This document shows, in pieces, positions 18,191 to 26,001 of a DNA stretch of 64,000 bases. Each line of letters starts with the position of its first letter. Positions within the stretch are counted from its first letter, which is position 1. The DNA is taken from contig NZ_VUNG01000004.1 in assembly GCF_009695775.1 (NCBI RefSeq), forward strand, positions 92,193 to 156,192, given 5' to 3'. This stretch comes from Hallella mizrahii. Lineage in GTDB: Bacteria; Bacteroidota; Bacteroidia; Bacteroidales; Bacteroidaceae. Under the pieces are notes generated by a model. That model was not told the DNA's origin, made no database searches, and saw nothing but the letters and a program-made list of their open reading frames with translations. The position numbers were made by a program, and so were the translations under genes.

Positions 18191-18221
18191 TTGCAAGATA
18201 AGAAAAGATTGATTATCTTTG
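18191..18221 (+). promoter_or_regulatory. Promoter of the AbiE operon
   Basis: TTG at 18191-18193 and TATCTTTG at 18214-18221 are 20 bp apart, an excellent Bacteroidetes promoter. Transcription would begin near 18228, which rules out the in-frame ATG at 18191 and supports the antitoxin start at 18251. Confidence 0.65.
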
Positions 18222-18250
18222 CAGTTGAATATACAGAAAGGAAATATACT

Positions 18251-19021
18251 ATGAGTGTATCTGCCGGAACAAAAATAAACCAGTTGCTTGCCAATACATC
18301 TCCATCCGGACTTATGTTCTCAGAATGGATGAAACGAAAAGGCTATTCGTCGCAACTGCAAAAACGATACCGGGACACAGGGTGGCTGACAACCTTGTGT
18401 AAGGGTGTCATGTTCAGAAGTGGCACCCGTCTCAACGCTTTCGATGCGCTTGCCTCCTATAATCTCCAGATGGGAAGACAATTGAGGATAGGAGCCGTCT
18501 CAGCCTTGGAATATTCCGGCTTTAACCATTATGTTCCCATGGGCAAGCCTTTGCTGATGGTGGCTTTGCCTGCGGGAGAGAAGATGCCCATGTGGATGAA
18601 AAGCGATGTGTATGACATGACTTTCCGGACTTTCTCTTCAACGGCTATTGCAGAGGTGGAAGTAACCAGGCATGATACCGAGAACGGAACGCTGTATGTG
18701 TCCTCTCCAGAACTGGCATTTCTTGAATGCCTTGCGCTGGCACCGAAGCAGTATTCATACTTGGATCTCTACTATATCATGGAGCAGCTGACGACATTGC
18801 GGTCTGAGGTTGTACAGAGGCTGCTGGAGAATACATCCAATCATAGGGTGAAGCGAATGTTCCTCTATATGGCAGAAAAGGCCGGTCATTACTGGTTCGA
18901 GGAATTAGATACAAGCAAGATAGACATGGGTACCGGAAAGCTGCAACTGGTAAAAGACGGTATCCTCAACAAGAAATACTCAATAACAGTTCCAAAAGAA
19001 TTAAACGATTATGAGGGATAA
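18251..19021 (+). CDS. abiEi: Type IV toxin-antitoxin system antitoxin, AbiEi family
   Basis: A 256-residue antitoxin starting at MSVSAGTKIN. The N-terminal winged-helix region (FSEWMKRKGYSSQLQKRYRD) binds DNA in this family and represses its own promoter. The middle and C-terminal parts carry the DUF6088-like core (SALEYSGFNHYVP, SSPELAFLECLAL). AbiEi antagonises the AbiEii nucleotidyltransferase without direct contact. Its stop overlaps the toxin ATG by 11 bp, as usual for this pair. The promoter upstream is strong and would be subject to autorepression. Confidence 0.85.
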   Translation: MSVSAGTKINQLLANTSPSGLMFSEWMKRKGYSSQLQKRYRDTGWLTTLCKGVMFRSGTRLNAFDALASYNLQMGRQLRIGAVSALEYSGFNHYVPMGKPLLMVALPAGEKMPMWMKSDVYDMTFRTFSSTAIAEVEVTRHDTENGTLYVSSPELAFLECLALAPKQYSYLDLYYIMEQLTTLRSEVVQRLLENTSNHRVKRMFLYMAEKAGHYWFEELDTSKIDMGTGKLQLVKDGILNKKYSITVPKELNDYEG

Positions 19022-19916
19022 ATACAGGAAGCAGGTCGAGCTGTTGATACGTATCATGCCATCCGTGTTTAAGATAAAAGAATTCGCCGTACATGGAGGC
19101 ACGGCGATCAACTTGTTTCACAAGGACCTGCCAAGGTACTCTGTGGATATTGACATCACCTACATCCCGATACAAGACAGGGAAACAAGTCTGAGAACAA
19201 TAAATGCGAAACTGCTGGATATCAAGGCAGATTTGGAAAGAACCATCCCTGGCATCAAAGTCATACCTAAACCCAATGTTTGGAAACTGATGTGCAGCCT
19301 TGGCGAGGCTACTGTGAAGATAGAGGTCAATGGCACGAAGAGGGGCATTATCGGTGATACTGTCATTATGCCTCTTTGTGAAAGGGCAAGAAAAGAGTTC
19401 AATATGGGTTGCAAGGCTCGTACAGTCTCTTTCAGCCAGCTCTATGGCGGTAAGATAACGGCAGCACTTAGTCGTCAACATCCGCGTGATCTGTTTGACT
19501 GCCATCACATGGACTTATCGTCATTTGATGAGGTTAAGGATGGCTTCATGCTCTGTCTGTTGGGAAGTGACAAGCCCATAATCGAGTCTTTGCAGCCACA
19601 TGAGATTGACCAGTCAGAAGCTTTGGAAAAGCAGTTCGAAGGAATGTCAGCTCTCAAGTTTGACTATGCAGACTATGAGCAAGCAAGGAAAGACTTGATT
19701 AGAATGATTCATGGCGGCTTGAACGAAGAGGACAAATCATTCTTGCTCTCCTTTGAGCGTGGCGAACCAGACTGGACTCTTTGTTCAGCAGGTAATCTGT
19801 CTGCATATCCCTCGGTGCAATGGAAATTAATCAATATACTCAAACTAAAAGAAACCAACATAAAGAAGTTTGAACAGGGTATCAAGAAACTTGAGGACTA
19901 CCTTACATGTAAATGA
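19011..19916 (+). CDS. abiEii: Type IV toxin-antitoxin system toxin, AbiEii family nucleotidyltransferase
   Basis: A 301-residue DNA-polymerase-beta-type nucleotidyltransferase. The active-site pattern is visible near residues 26-51: HGGTAINLF then SVDIDITY, that is GG-x-D-x-D. SQLYGGKITAAL and RDLFDCHHM, also typical of AbiEii, follow. The family is known to transfer nucleotides to RNA targets and to stop growth during phage infection. It overlaps the antitoxin gene by 11 bp. The pair appears complete and is probably functional cargo of the mobile region. Confidence 0.87.
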   Translation: MRDKYRKQVELLIRIMPSVFKIKEFAVHGGTAINLFHKDLPRYSVDIDITYIPIQDRETSLRTINAKLLDIKADLERTIPGIKVIPKPNVWKLMCSLGEATVKIEVNGTKRGIIGDTVIMPLCERARKEFNMGCKARTVSFSQLYGGKITAALSRQHPRDLFDCHHMDLSSFDEVKDGFMLCLLGSDKPIIESLQPHEIDQSEALEKQFEGMSALKFDYADYEQARKDLIRMIHGGLNEEDKSFLLSFERGEPDWTLCSAGNLSAYPSVQWKLINILKLKETNIKKFEQGIKKLEDYLTCK

Positions 19917-19973
19917 AAGTGCGAATTTCGGACTTGTCATCTGAATACGGAATACATGTCCGCAGTTGGCAAA

Positions 19974-20033
19974 CACGATAGTGCGGTGTGCAAGGTCTCC
20001 TATATATACGACCTCGCACACCGCACTATCGTG
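19974..20033. repeat. Large near-perfect inverted repeat (24-bp arms)
   Basis: The arms 19974-19997 and 20010-20033 start and end CACGATAGTGCGGTG / CACCGCACTATCGTG and pair over 24 bp with one mismatch. They enclose a 12-nt AT-rich loop. TTGGC stands outside the left arm and TAGCCAA outside the right, so the symmetry extends further. It could be the AbiE operon terminator, but no T-run follows. It could also be a recombination site, because its right arm runs into one of the TGGCTACAC-type repeats that surround the integrase. Confidence 0.75.
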
Positions 20034-20070
20034 TAGCCAAAAAGTTTTTTAAAAGATTGTAGCCCAAATA

Positions 20071-20102
20071 TTTGGTAGATAGTTCATTTTTTGCTAACTT
20101 TG
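20071..20102 (+). promoter_or_regulatory. Strong promoter without a following gene
   Basis: TTTG at 20071-20074 and TAACTTTG at 20095-20102 are exactly 20 bp apart. No substantial open frame follows for 570 bp, so the product is probably an untranslated RNA or a short leader peptide. Confidence 0.55.
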
Positions 20103-20108
20103 AACCCG

Positions 20109-20302
20109 AGAATTTGAGAATTCATCTCATGACTGGTACATGGTCTCTGTGTGGTCATCTTGTCTCCCTTAGGGGTTCACGAAAGGGTCAAAAAATGGCT
20201 ACACATACGGTACACGGCTTTTGAGTGATTAGATAACTACTTATTATAAAGGAATTTAGCGGATGAGGTCGCAGAGCCTCTCTCTCCGCGAAACCCTTTT
20301 TT
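20109..20302 (+). ncRNA. Candidate structured non-coding RNA upstream of the integrase
   Basis: A promoter at 20071-20102 is followed by about 190 nt and a two-part hairpin. GCGGA (20259-20263) pairs with TCCGC (20285-20289), GAGG (20265-20268) with CCTC (20277-20280), and a run of six T lies at 20297-20302. A second strong hairpin stands 45 bp further on. The only frame inside is 31 codons (ATG 20129). This is a transcription unit without a clear protein. It could be an antisense or attachment-site-linked RNA of the element. Not matched to any known RNA family. Confidence 0.35.
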
Positions 20303-20345
20303 GATAATCACCAAGTTATCACGAAGGAATTTTAAGGAATTCAGT

Positions 20346-20377
20346 TAATTGCCGTAAACTCAATGAGTTACGGCAAT
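20346..20377 (+). terminator. Intrinsic-terminator-like hairpin
   Basis: AATTGCCGTAAACTC (20346-20360) pairs with GAGTTACGGCAATT (20364-20377) with one bulged A and is followed by TTCGTTT. This is a 14-bp stem, strong enough to stop transcription coming from the promoter at 20071-20102. Confidence 0.55.
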
Positions 20378-20535
20378 TTTCGTTTCTGAAGGTTGGAAAA
20401 ATCGGGTTACTTGAAGATACCGACCGACGTCACGAGATACTCATTTTTTGGCTACATTTCGGCTACACCTCTCAAGACTCGAGAAAACTGTGTAGCCAAG
20501 AGTACGCAATGATTACGCAATGATTATCTGAAAAC

Positions 20536-20566
20536 TCTGTTTTACAACAATTTAAGTTTAACTTTG
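20536..20566 (+). promoter_or_regulatory. Integrase promoter
   Basis: TAACTTTG at 20559-20566 is a perfect -7 element, with a weak TCTG at -33 (20536-20539). It overlaps the first in-frame ATG of the integrase frame (20564), so translation must begin downstream, at 20675. Confidence 0.5.
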
Positions 20567-20674
20567 CAGCCCAATAACAGCATCAAAGAAACGTGGCTAC
20601 ACGGATGTATGCTTTATCTTAAAGTTTTTAACTTAGAGCATGGTTTTTGGACCTGCAGTAAAAAAGTAGTTTTT

Positions 20675-21943
20675 ATGAAATCAAATTTCAAGGCAGCCTT
20701 CTATCTTAGAAGCAACCACGTCAACAAGGACGGGAAGTCAATGGTGATGCTCCGCTGTTCTCTCAACGGCGAGCGTGCAAATTTCGGCAGCACCGGCATC
20801 GGTGTAGATCCGAAGGCTTGGAACAGCTCCAAGTCTCGTGTCAAGGGCAGGACCACGGAAGCCCTGTCAACAAATCTCCAGCTTTCCAATCTGGAGGACC
20901 TCGTACTCTCTATATATAATAAGTACGAGAATACCGATGAGTTGAGCCTCGACCGTATCAAGCAGGATTTTCTGGGCAAGACCGTCTCCACGGATACGAT
21001 AATGGAGCTCTTCGAGACCCACAATGAGGATGTCAAGAAGCAGGTGGGCTACGGACTGAGCACCACCTCTTACCAGAAGTATGAGCTTGTCCGCAAGCGC
21101 TTCGCTGAGATGATTATGAAGAAATACCGCCGTAAGGACCTCCGCCTCACAGAGGTCACGCCTTTTGTCATCCACGACTTCGAGCTTTATCTGCGTACGG
21201 AGATCGGTCAGAGTGCCAACACTGCCACCAAGACTCTTAAGACCTTCAAGTCTGTCATCCTCTTCGGCCTTCGCAACGGCCTGACGACCAACAACCCGTT
21301 CGCCAACATCCGCTTCCACCTCAAGGCTGTTGACCGTGGCTATCTTGAGGATGACGAGCTCAACCGGCTCATGAACAAGGAGATTGAGAACAAGCGTCTT
21401 TCCCTCATCCGTGACCTTTTCGTGTTCTCCTGCTTCACCGGCCTTGCCTATATCGACCTGGCCAATCTGAAGGGTGAGAACATCGTGACGCTCAACGGCG
21501 TCGAGTGGATCAAGGGCCGTCGTATTAAGACAGGCACACTTATAAATGTAGTTCTGCTGGACATCCCCAAGCGACTAATCCTCAAGTATACTGATGACAA
21601 GCGCAGAAAGGAGTTTCTGTTTCCCATCATCTCCAATCAGAAGATGAACGCGTACCTGAAGGAAATCGCCGCTATCTGCAACATAGACAAGAACCTGACC
21701 TGCCATATCGCCCGCCACACCTTCGCTACGATGGCATTGAGCAAGGGAGTGCCTATCGAGTCAGTCTCCAAGATGTTGGGCCACACGAACATCCGGACCA
21801 CACAAATTTATGCAAAGGTGACCGACAAGAAGATAGAGCACGACATGGAAGGACTGGCCGGGCAGATGGGCAAGTTCAACAAGTCAGCCGAAAACGGGCT
21901 GTTCGAGGATAACCTGGAATCAGACAAGGCTGCGAAGGCATAA
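20675..21943 (+). CDS. Tyrosine recombinase (integrase) of the mobile element
   Basis: A 422-residue Bacteroidetes-type integrase starting at MKSNFKAAFYLRSN. The N-terminal Arm-binding and SAM-like core-binding domains span ~1-200. The catalytic domain contains FSCFTGLAYIDLANLK (box I region, where this group lacks the usual Arg), HIARHTFATMA (box II, H-x-x-R) and LGHTNIRTTQIYAKV with the Tyr nucleophile. It catalyses site-specific integration and excision. The frame is open to an upstream ATG (20564), but the promoter overlaps it. A 6-bp hairpin (21934-21950) spans the stop codon. Highly GC-rich third positions contrast with the AT-rich flanks. Confidence 0.93.
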   Translation: MKSNFKAAFYLRSNHVNKDGKSMVMLRCSLNGERANFGSTGIGVDPKAWNSSKSRVKGRTTEALSTNLQLSNLEDLVLSIYNKYENTDELSLDRIKQDFLGKTVSTDTIMELFETHNEDVKKQVGYGLSTTSYQKYELVRKRFAEMIMKKYRRKDLRLTEVTPFVIHDFELYLRTEIGQSANTATKTLKTFKSVILFGLRNGLTTNNPFANIRFHLKAVDRGYLEDDELNRLMNKEIENKRLSLIRDLFVFSCFTGLAYIDLANLKGENIVTLNGVEWIKGRRIKTGTLINVVLLDIPKRLILKYTDDKRRKEFLFPIISNQKMNAYLKEIAAICNIDKNLTCHIARHTFATMALSKGVPIESVSKMLGHTNIRTTQIYAKVTDKKIEHDMEGLAGQMGKFNKSAENGLFEDNLESDKAAKA

Positions 21944-21955
21944 AGCCTTCAGACT

Positions 21956-22442
21956 TCCCTATTTATCCCTATTTATCCCGATTTTCCCTGAAGTTTGCAG
22001 AATTGAGGATAGATCATTAACTTTGCGGAAAAATAAGATGTGCCGGCAAATACCATTGAGGCATCTCACTCTTTAGGAGTCGTTGAAACGTTCAACAGGT
22101 ATGAAGCCTACAGGGCACAGGACAGTAAGTTAGCTCAGATTCGATCAATAGAAGAGACTGGAGGAACCCAAAAGCCTTCAGTCTTTTCGCCTTTTATGGT
22201 TCGTCCAATATTTTTTGTTCTGTTTCTCGCATAAGCGTTATCATATTCGTGGTTCTAAAGATTGCCAACCCTTCTCTCAAAATAACAGTATCGGCGCTAA
22301 CGAACCAATGGCGGAAGGGTCATTTTCCCATTACATTATCATATAAGAAGCATCGTCGATTTCCCGATTTATCCCTATTTATCCCGTTTTTCCCTAATGT
22401 TTGGATAGACAGAATTTTATTATTAACTTCGCAGAAAAATGA
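21956..22442 (+). repeat. Duplicated promoter block downstream of the integrase
   Basis: Two ~80-bp copies (21956-22035 and 22372-22442) share ATTTATCCCTATTTATCCCG, a TTTCCCT segment, and a promoter-like end: TTAACTTTGCGGAAAAAT in copy 1 and TTAACTTCGCAGAAAAAT in copy 2. Copy 2 leads into the excisionase-like gene. Copy 1 has the better -7 element but no gene after it. About 340 bp without a convincing gene lies between; it repeats the words AAGCCTTCAG found at the integrase stop. The arrangement looks like insertion between duplicated ends, or a regulatory duplication. Confidence 0.7.
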
Positions 22443-22451
22443 GAAAGCCAT

Positions 22452-22628
22452 ATGAACATGAAAGTTAGCGACAAAATTCTTACCATCAAGGATGTAGCAG
22501 AACTCTTCCACCGTGAGCAGAGTACAATCCGTAAGCGAATGTGTAACGGCCAGTTGCCCGGACGTAAAGTCGGAAGGAGCTGGTATGTTCTGGAGTCAGA
22601 GCTGTTTGAGACGATAAAAAGTGTATAA
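22452..22628 (+). CDS. Excisionase-like HTH protein (58 residues)
   Basis: A short frame: residues ~10-55 (LTIKDVAELFHREQSTIRKR, then GQLPGRKVGRSWYV and a closing helix) form the winged HTH_17 fold of excisionases and AlpA-like proteins. It lies 510 bp after the integrase and 10 bp after a promoter-like block, where a recombination directionality factor is expected. It would bind the element ends and favour excision, or act as a small regulator. Confidence 0.8.
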   Translation: MNMKVSDKILTIKDVAELFHREQSTIRKRMCNGQLPGRKVGRSWYVLESELFETIKSV

Positions 22629-22646
22629 GCAATAATAACAGACAAT

Positions 22647-23651
22647 ATGCAGACAAAAATGAAAGGAATCAATGAATTTTTCCTGTCAAGAATGGATGGG
22701 ATGAACGAAGTGAAATTCAACGCTGAGTGCAGCCCCGACCTACTGATGACCGCACTTGGCTACCCCTGTATCAGGCAGGAGGGTGAAACGAAATATTACA
22801 GAGTCATCAACAGTGCCGGCAAGGTCTACGCCTTTACGGTCAACACAGTTAACAATACGTGGCTTTCCAAGGACAACAAGCGCGGCCGCACAACGGACCT
22901 GTTGCGCTATATGGACTATCTCCACCTTTCCCCTACCGACAACTGCACAGCTGAGACCTGCCTGCTCAATTCCCTATACAAGGATCTGATGTGTTTTGAC
23001 TACAGAATAACTTGTAGTGACAATCCCATCGATATAAGCCGGTTTGACCGAATCAACCTGACAATCGGTGACAAGGACAGCATCGCCGTTCTCGCCCGTC
23101 ATGGAATATCCATGAAGGCTGCGGAGCTGGCAAAGCTGAGAGAACTTGTTTTGTCTTCGTCGCAGGGAAGCAAGGAACGCCATCTTCTTGCCCTCCCTAC
23201 AGACAATGGATGTATGACCGTGTTCGATGGCAAGGAAATACGTCCTTTTTTAAACACCGGTATCTCTATTATCCCAGCCAAGTGCAAGACTCTGTACTAC
23301 AAGGTGTTCGAGAATATGATGGACTATCTGGCCTATGTCGAACTGGATTCACGCAGAAGCTGGCAGATGATGGGCATCTCTACGGCAATCATCCTCAATG
23401 GAGAGGATAATATAGAGGACGTGATAAGTTTCTTCAAGAAGAACAAGGGTGTGGAAGCCATTCAGTGCTACTTCACTGATGACATTCGGGGAAACAACCT
23501 CTATAGGTATTTGGCTCGTGAAGTCGGGAGACGGTTTATCCGTAATAAGTCGGAGGAGTTCTTCCCATTCCACTCACTAAGCGAGACCGTAAGGACTAAG
23601 GTCCCAACGATTGTAATTAAGCAGTTAGTCAAATGGAAGAAAACCGCCTGA
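22647..23651 (+). CDS. Toprim-like (DUF3991-type) DNA-element protein
   Basis: A 334-residue protein. It resembles the primase-like Toprim proteins of Bacteroides elements: an N-terminal domain with a YYRVINSAGK segment and GRTTDLLRYMDYLH, and a C-terminal domain with YYKVFENMMDYLA (possible Toprim glutamate) and CYFTDDIRGNNLYRYL (possible DxD region). The catalytic residues are imperfect, so the domain may be degenerate. It lies 18 nt after the excisionase-like gene and is probably co-transcribed. A DNA replication role is inferred from the family only. Confidence 0.55.
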   Translation: MQTKMKGINEFFLSRMDGMNEVKFNAECSPDLLMTALGYPCIRQEGETKYYRVINSAGKVYAFTVNTVNNTWLSKDNKRGRTTDLLRYMDYLHLSPTDNCTAETCLLNSLYKDLMCFDYRITCSDNPIDISRFDRINLTIGDKDSIAVLARHGISMKAAELAKLRELVLSSSQGSKERHLLALPTDNGCMTVFDGKEIRPFLNTGISIIPAKCKTLYYKVFENMMDYLAYVELDSRRSWQMMGISTAIILNGEDNIEDVISFFKKNKGVEAIQCYFTDDIRGNNLYRYLAREVGRRFIRNKSEEFFPFHSLSETVRTKVPTIVIKQLVKWKKTA

Positions 23652-23845
23652 TGATTAACGCCATTGAGTTGTTCATGTTATCATTAGACAATACATAATT
23701 TTGGTTAATACTTGTGTCTATCGCGCGATTTATTTATTGTCCAAGGACTTGTGAAAGCCCTTGGACATATTGAAATATCTATTGCTGGAGAACAAATACG
23801 GAATATTGCTTTTTGCTATTGACCCCTATTATTGCCCAGTAATTT

Positions 23846-23877
23846 TTTGGGGAATATGAATATTTTCGTTACTTTTG
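23846..23877 (+). promoter_or_regulatory. Promoter of the acidic-protein gene
   Basis: TTTG at 23846-23849 and TACTTTTG at 23870-23877 are 20 bp apart. The gene starts 23 bp after the -7 element. The 190 bp before it (to 23651) holds no gene. Confidence 0.65.
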
Positions 23878-23899
23878 CACCTAAACAAATTTATTCAAT

Positions 23900-24403
23900 A
23901 TGATAGACTTCAAAGAAATCCATAAAAAGCCGTATCATTTTACATTGGAACGCTTAGATCCTGAGAACGAGAATGTGCCGGAAGCCATCATTCCGGATGA
24001 TATGAACCTGCACTTCACAGCCGAAGAAATGCTGATGTTACGCCGTTTCTACAAGGAACGTGGCCGTGATGTCGAATTTGAGGAATTCGAAGGCTTCGAT
24101 GAAGACTCCTACGAGGATGACTGTGATATATTGCTTCAATACTTGTATATGTGCACTTCAAAGGAGATGCAGGACTATGCAGCTGCCCATCCTATGACGG
24201 ACTTGGGCATTTATACATACCAGTTGTCTCAGAAACTCCCTTACAACCTTGATGACTACTGGATTTGTCCGCCGGATGAGCTTATCGATAATGTTCTTGA
24301 CGACAATTTCATGGACTGGGTAGGAATAATGAATGAGCAGGACTTACAAAACGCCATGTTTGATGCGACTGCGGATATGGACTTACCCAAAGACGATAAC
24401 TGA
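23900..24403 (+). CDS. Acidic protein of unknown function
   Basis: A 167-residue, strongly acidic protein: runs such as FEEFEGFDEDSYEDDCD (about residues 60-76) and DNVLDDNFMDW near the C-terminus. There is no signal peptide or membrane segment. It has its own strong promoter. It faces the broken GNAT gene tail to tail, with 5 bp between the stops. Small acidic proteins on mobile elements sometimes mimic DNA and block host nucleases, which is a possibility but unsupported by any motif here. Confidence 0.6.
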   Translation: MIDFKEIHKKPYHFTLERLDPENENVPEAIIPDDMNLHFTAEEMLMLRRFYKERGRDVEFEEFEGFDEDSYEDDCDILLQYLYMCTSKEMQDYAAAHPMTDLGIYTYQLSQKLPYNLDDYWICPPDELIDNVLDDNFMDWVGIMNEQDLQNAMFDATADMDLPKDDN

Positions 24404-24408
24404 CTTTA

Positions 24409-24750
24409 TCAGTCCTTCCTGTCAAGAATATCCTGAAACTGCGGATGCCTCTGGTACCAGACAACGGCGAATGAGCAGACGGGAAGGACGCGGAGTCCCC
24501 TGTTGATGGCCTAGTCGTTGACAGCACTGACAAGCAGACTCCCCACACCCATCCCTTCCTTGTAGGCATACGTGTGGTCAATGCTCAATACATTTCCCTT
24601 GAAGGAGAAATCCAGTCGGCCAACAAGTTCGTCACTATCATAGGCAAGTACCTTGCCGCCAGTATTCGTAGTCTCAATCTTCGTCTCCATATCGGGCACA
24701 AAGGTACGATATTTCCCCGACATTTCGGAGTTATTGTATTTCATACTCAT
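24409..24750 (-). pseudogene. GNAT N-acetyltransferase gene interrupted by an in-frame amber codon
   Basis: The frame from ATG 24750 reads as a small acetyltransferase of the YidJ/Gcn5-like group: GRLDFSFKGNVLSIDHTYAY, then GMGVGSLLVSAVND. It meets TAG at 24511-24513. The same frame continues AINRGLRVLPVCSFAVVWYQ and ends at TGA 24409-24411. That continuation carries the family's usual C-terminal pattern. The total would be 113 codons. One base change has created the stop, or the codon is read through. The promoter region adjoins the large repeat array. Confidence 0.75.
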
Positions 24751-24766
24751 ATTATTATATATCTGA

Positions 24767-25984
24767 TATTTCCAATAATTGCGTAGCGCGTCAAGAGCTT
24801 GACTTCGTCCTTGCAGTCATGGACGAAAGAGCGAAGTGAAGCATCCAAGGGCTTGTTCGCAAGGTATGTGGCGGAAGAGCATCGAAGCGCAGCCTTGATG
24901 CTACTGTAGCCACTTGCCTTGCGATACTGTTGGTACTCCCATGCATTGCGTGGCGGATATTCCCAATCATTGCGAAGCACTTCAAAAGCTTGACTTCGCC
25001 CTTGCAGTCCACCGACGAAAGAGCGAAGTGAAGCATTCGAAGGCTTGTACGCAAAGCATGTGGCGGAAGAGGCATCGAAGCGCAGCCTTGATGCTACTGT
25101 AGCTACTTGCCTTGCGATACTGTTGGTACTCCCATGCCTTGCATAGCTTATACTTCCAAGCCTTGCGTAGCGGGTAGTCCAAATCATTGCGAAGCACTTC
25201 AAAAGCTTGACTTCGCCCTTGCAGTCCATGGACTAAAGATCGAAGTGAAGCATTCAAGGGCTTGTGCGCAAGGCGTGTGGCGGAAGGGCATCGAAGTGCA
25301 GCCTTGATGCCACTGTAGCCACTTGCCTTGCGATACTGTTGGTAGTCTCATGCATTGCGTAGCTTATACTTCCAAGCCTTGCGTAGCGGGTACTCCCAAT
25401 CATTGCGAAGCACTTCAAAAGCTTGACTTCGTCCTTGCAGTCATGGACGAAAGAGCGAAGTGAAGCATTCAAAGGCTTGTGCGCAAGGCGTGTGGCGGAA
25501 GAACATCGAAGCGCAGCCTTGATGCTACTGTAGCCACTTGCCTTGCGATACTGTTGGTACTCCTATGCATTGCGTAGTTTATACTCCCATGCATTGCGTA
25601 GCGGATATTCCCAATCATTGCGCAGCGCATCAAGAGCTTGACTTCGCCCTTACAGTCATGGACGAAAGAGTGAAGTGAAGAATTCCAAGGCTTGTGCGCA
25701 AAGCATGTGGCGGAAGAGCATCGAAGCGCAGCCTTGATGCTACTGTAGCCACTTGCCTTGCGATACTGTTGGTACTCCCATGCATTGCGTAGCTTATACT
25801 TCCAAGCCTTGCGTAGCGGGTACTCCCAATCATTGCGAAGCACTTCAAAAGCTTGGCTTCGCCCTTGCAGTCCATGGACGAAAGAGTGAAGTGAAGCATT
25901 CAAGAACTTGTGCGCAAAGCATGTGGCGGAAGAGTATCGAAGCGCAGCCTTGATGCTACTGTAGCCACTTGCCTTGCGATACTG
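24767..25984. repeat. Array of six ~215-bp tandem repeats with nested 24-bp subrepeats
   Basis: The marker GCTTGACTTCG (GCTTGGCTTCG in the last unit) occurs at 24797, 24988, 25205, 25421, 25636 and 25851: steps of 191, 217, 216, 215 and 215 bp. Each unit has (a) an imperfect hairpin (GCTTGACTTCG with CGAAGTGAAGC, e.g. 24797-24807 / 24832-24842); (b) a second hairpin around GCATCGAAG...CTTGATGC; (c) two or three 24-bp subrepeats of the type TACTCCCATGCATTGCGTAG. The first unit is 24 bp shorter because it has two subrepeats, not three. Minus-strand open frames run through it, but the period is not a multiple of three, so coding is unlikely. It lies between the GNAT start and the end of the 26-kb gene. 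Confidence 0.85.
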
Positions 25985-26001
25985 ATAATCAATCTACAAG
26001 G

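Larger units (their letters stand above)
20031..20602. repeat. Six dispersed TGGCTACAC/GTGTAGCCA repeats upstream of the integrase
   Basis: Copies: GTGTAGCCA at 20031 and 20490; TGGCTACAC at 20196 and 20594; one-mismatch copies at 20449 (TGGCTACAT) and 20460 (CGGCTACAC). They occur in both orientations within 570 bp before the integrase gene and are not expected by chance. Repeated 9-bp sites of this kind are typical integrase arm-type binding sites; this function is inferred. Confidence 0.6.

Noticed and set aside
22040..22455. Two short frames (64 and 68 codons) between the duplicated promoter blocks
   Set aside because: No motif, poor start context, and the second runs through the repeat and the excisionase-like gene's start.
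24791..25903. Several 60-144-codon frames on both strands inside the 215-bp repeats
   Set aside because: They arise because the repeat unit lacks stops in several frames; the period shifts the frame at each unit and no frame stays open throughout.
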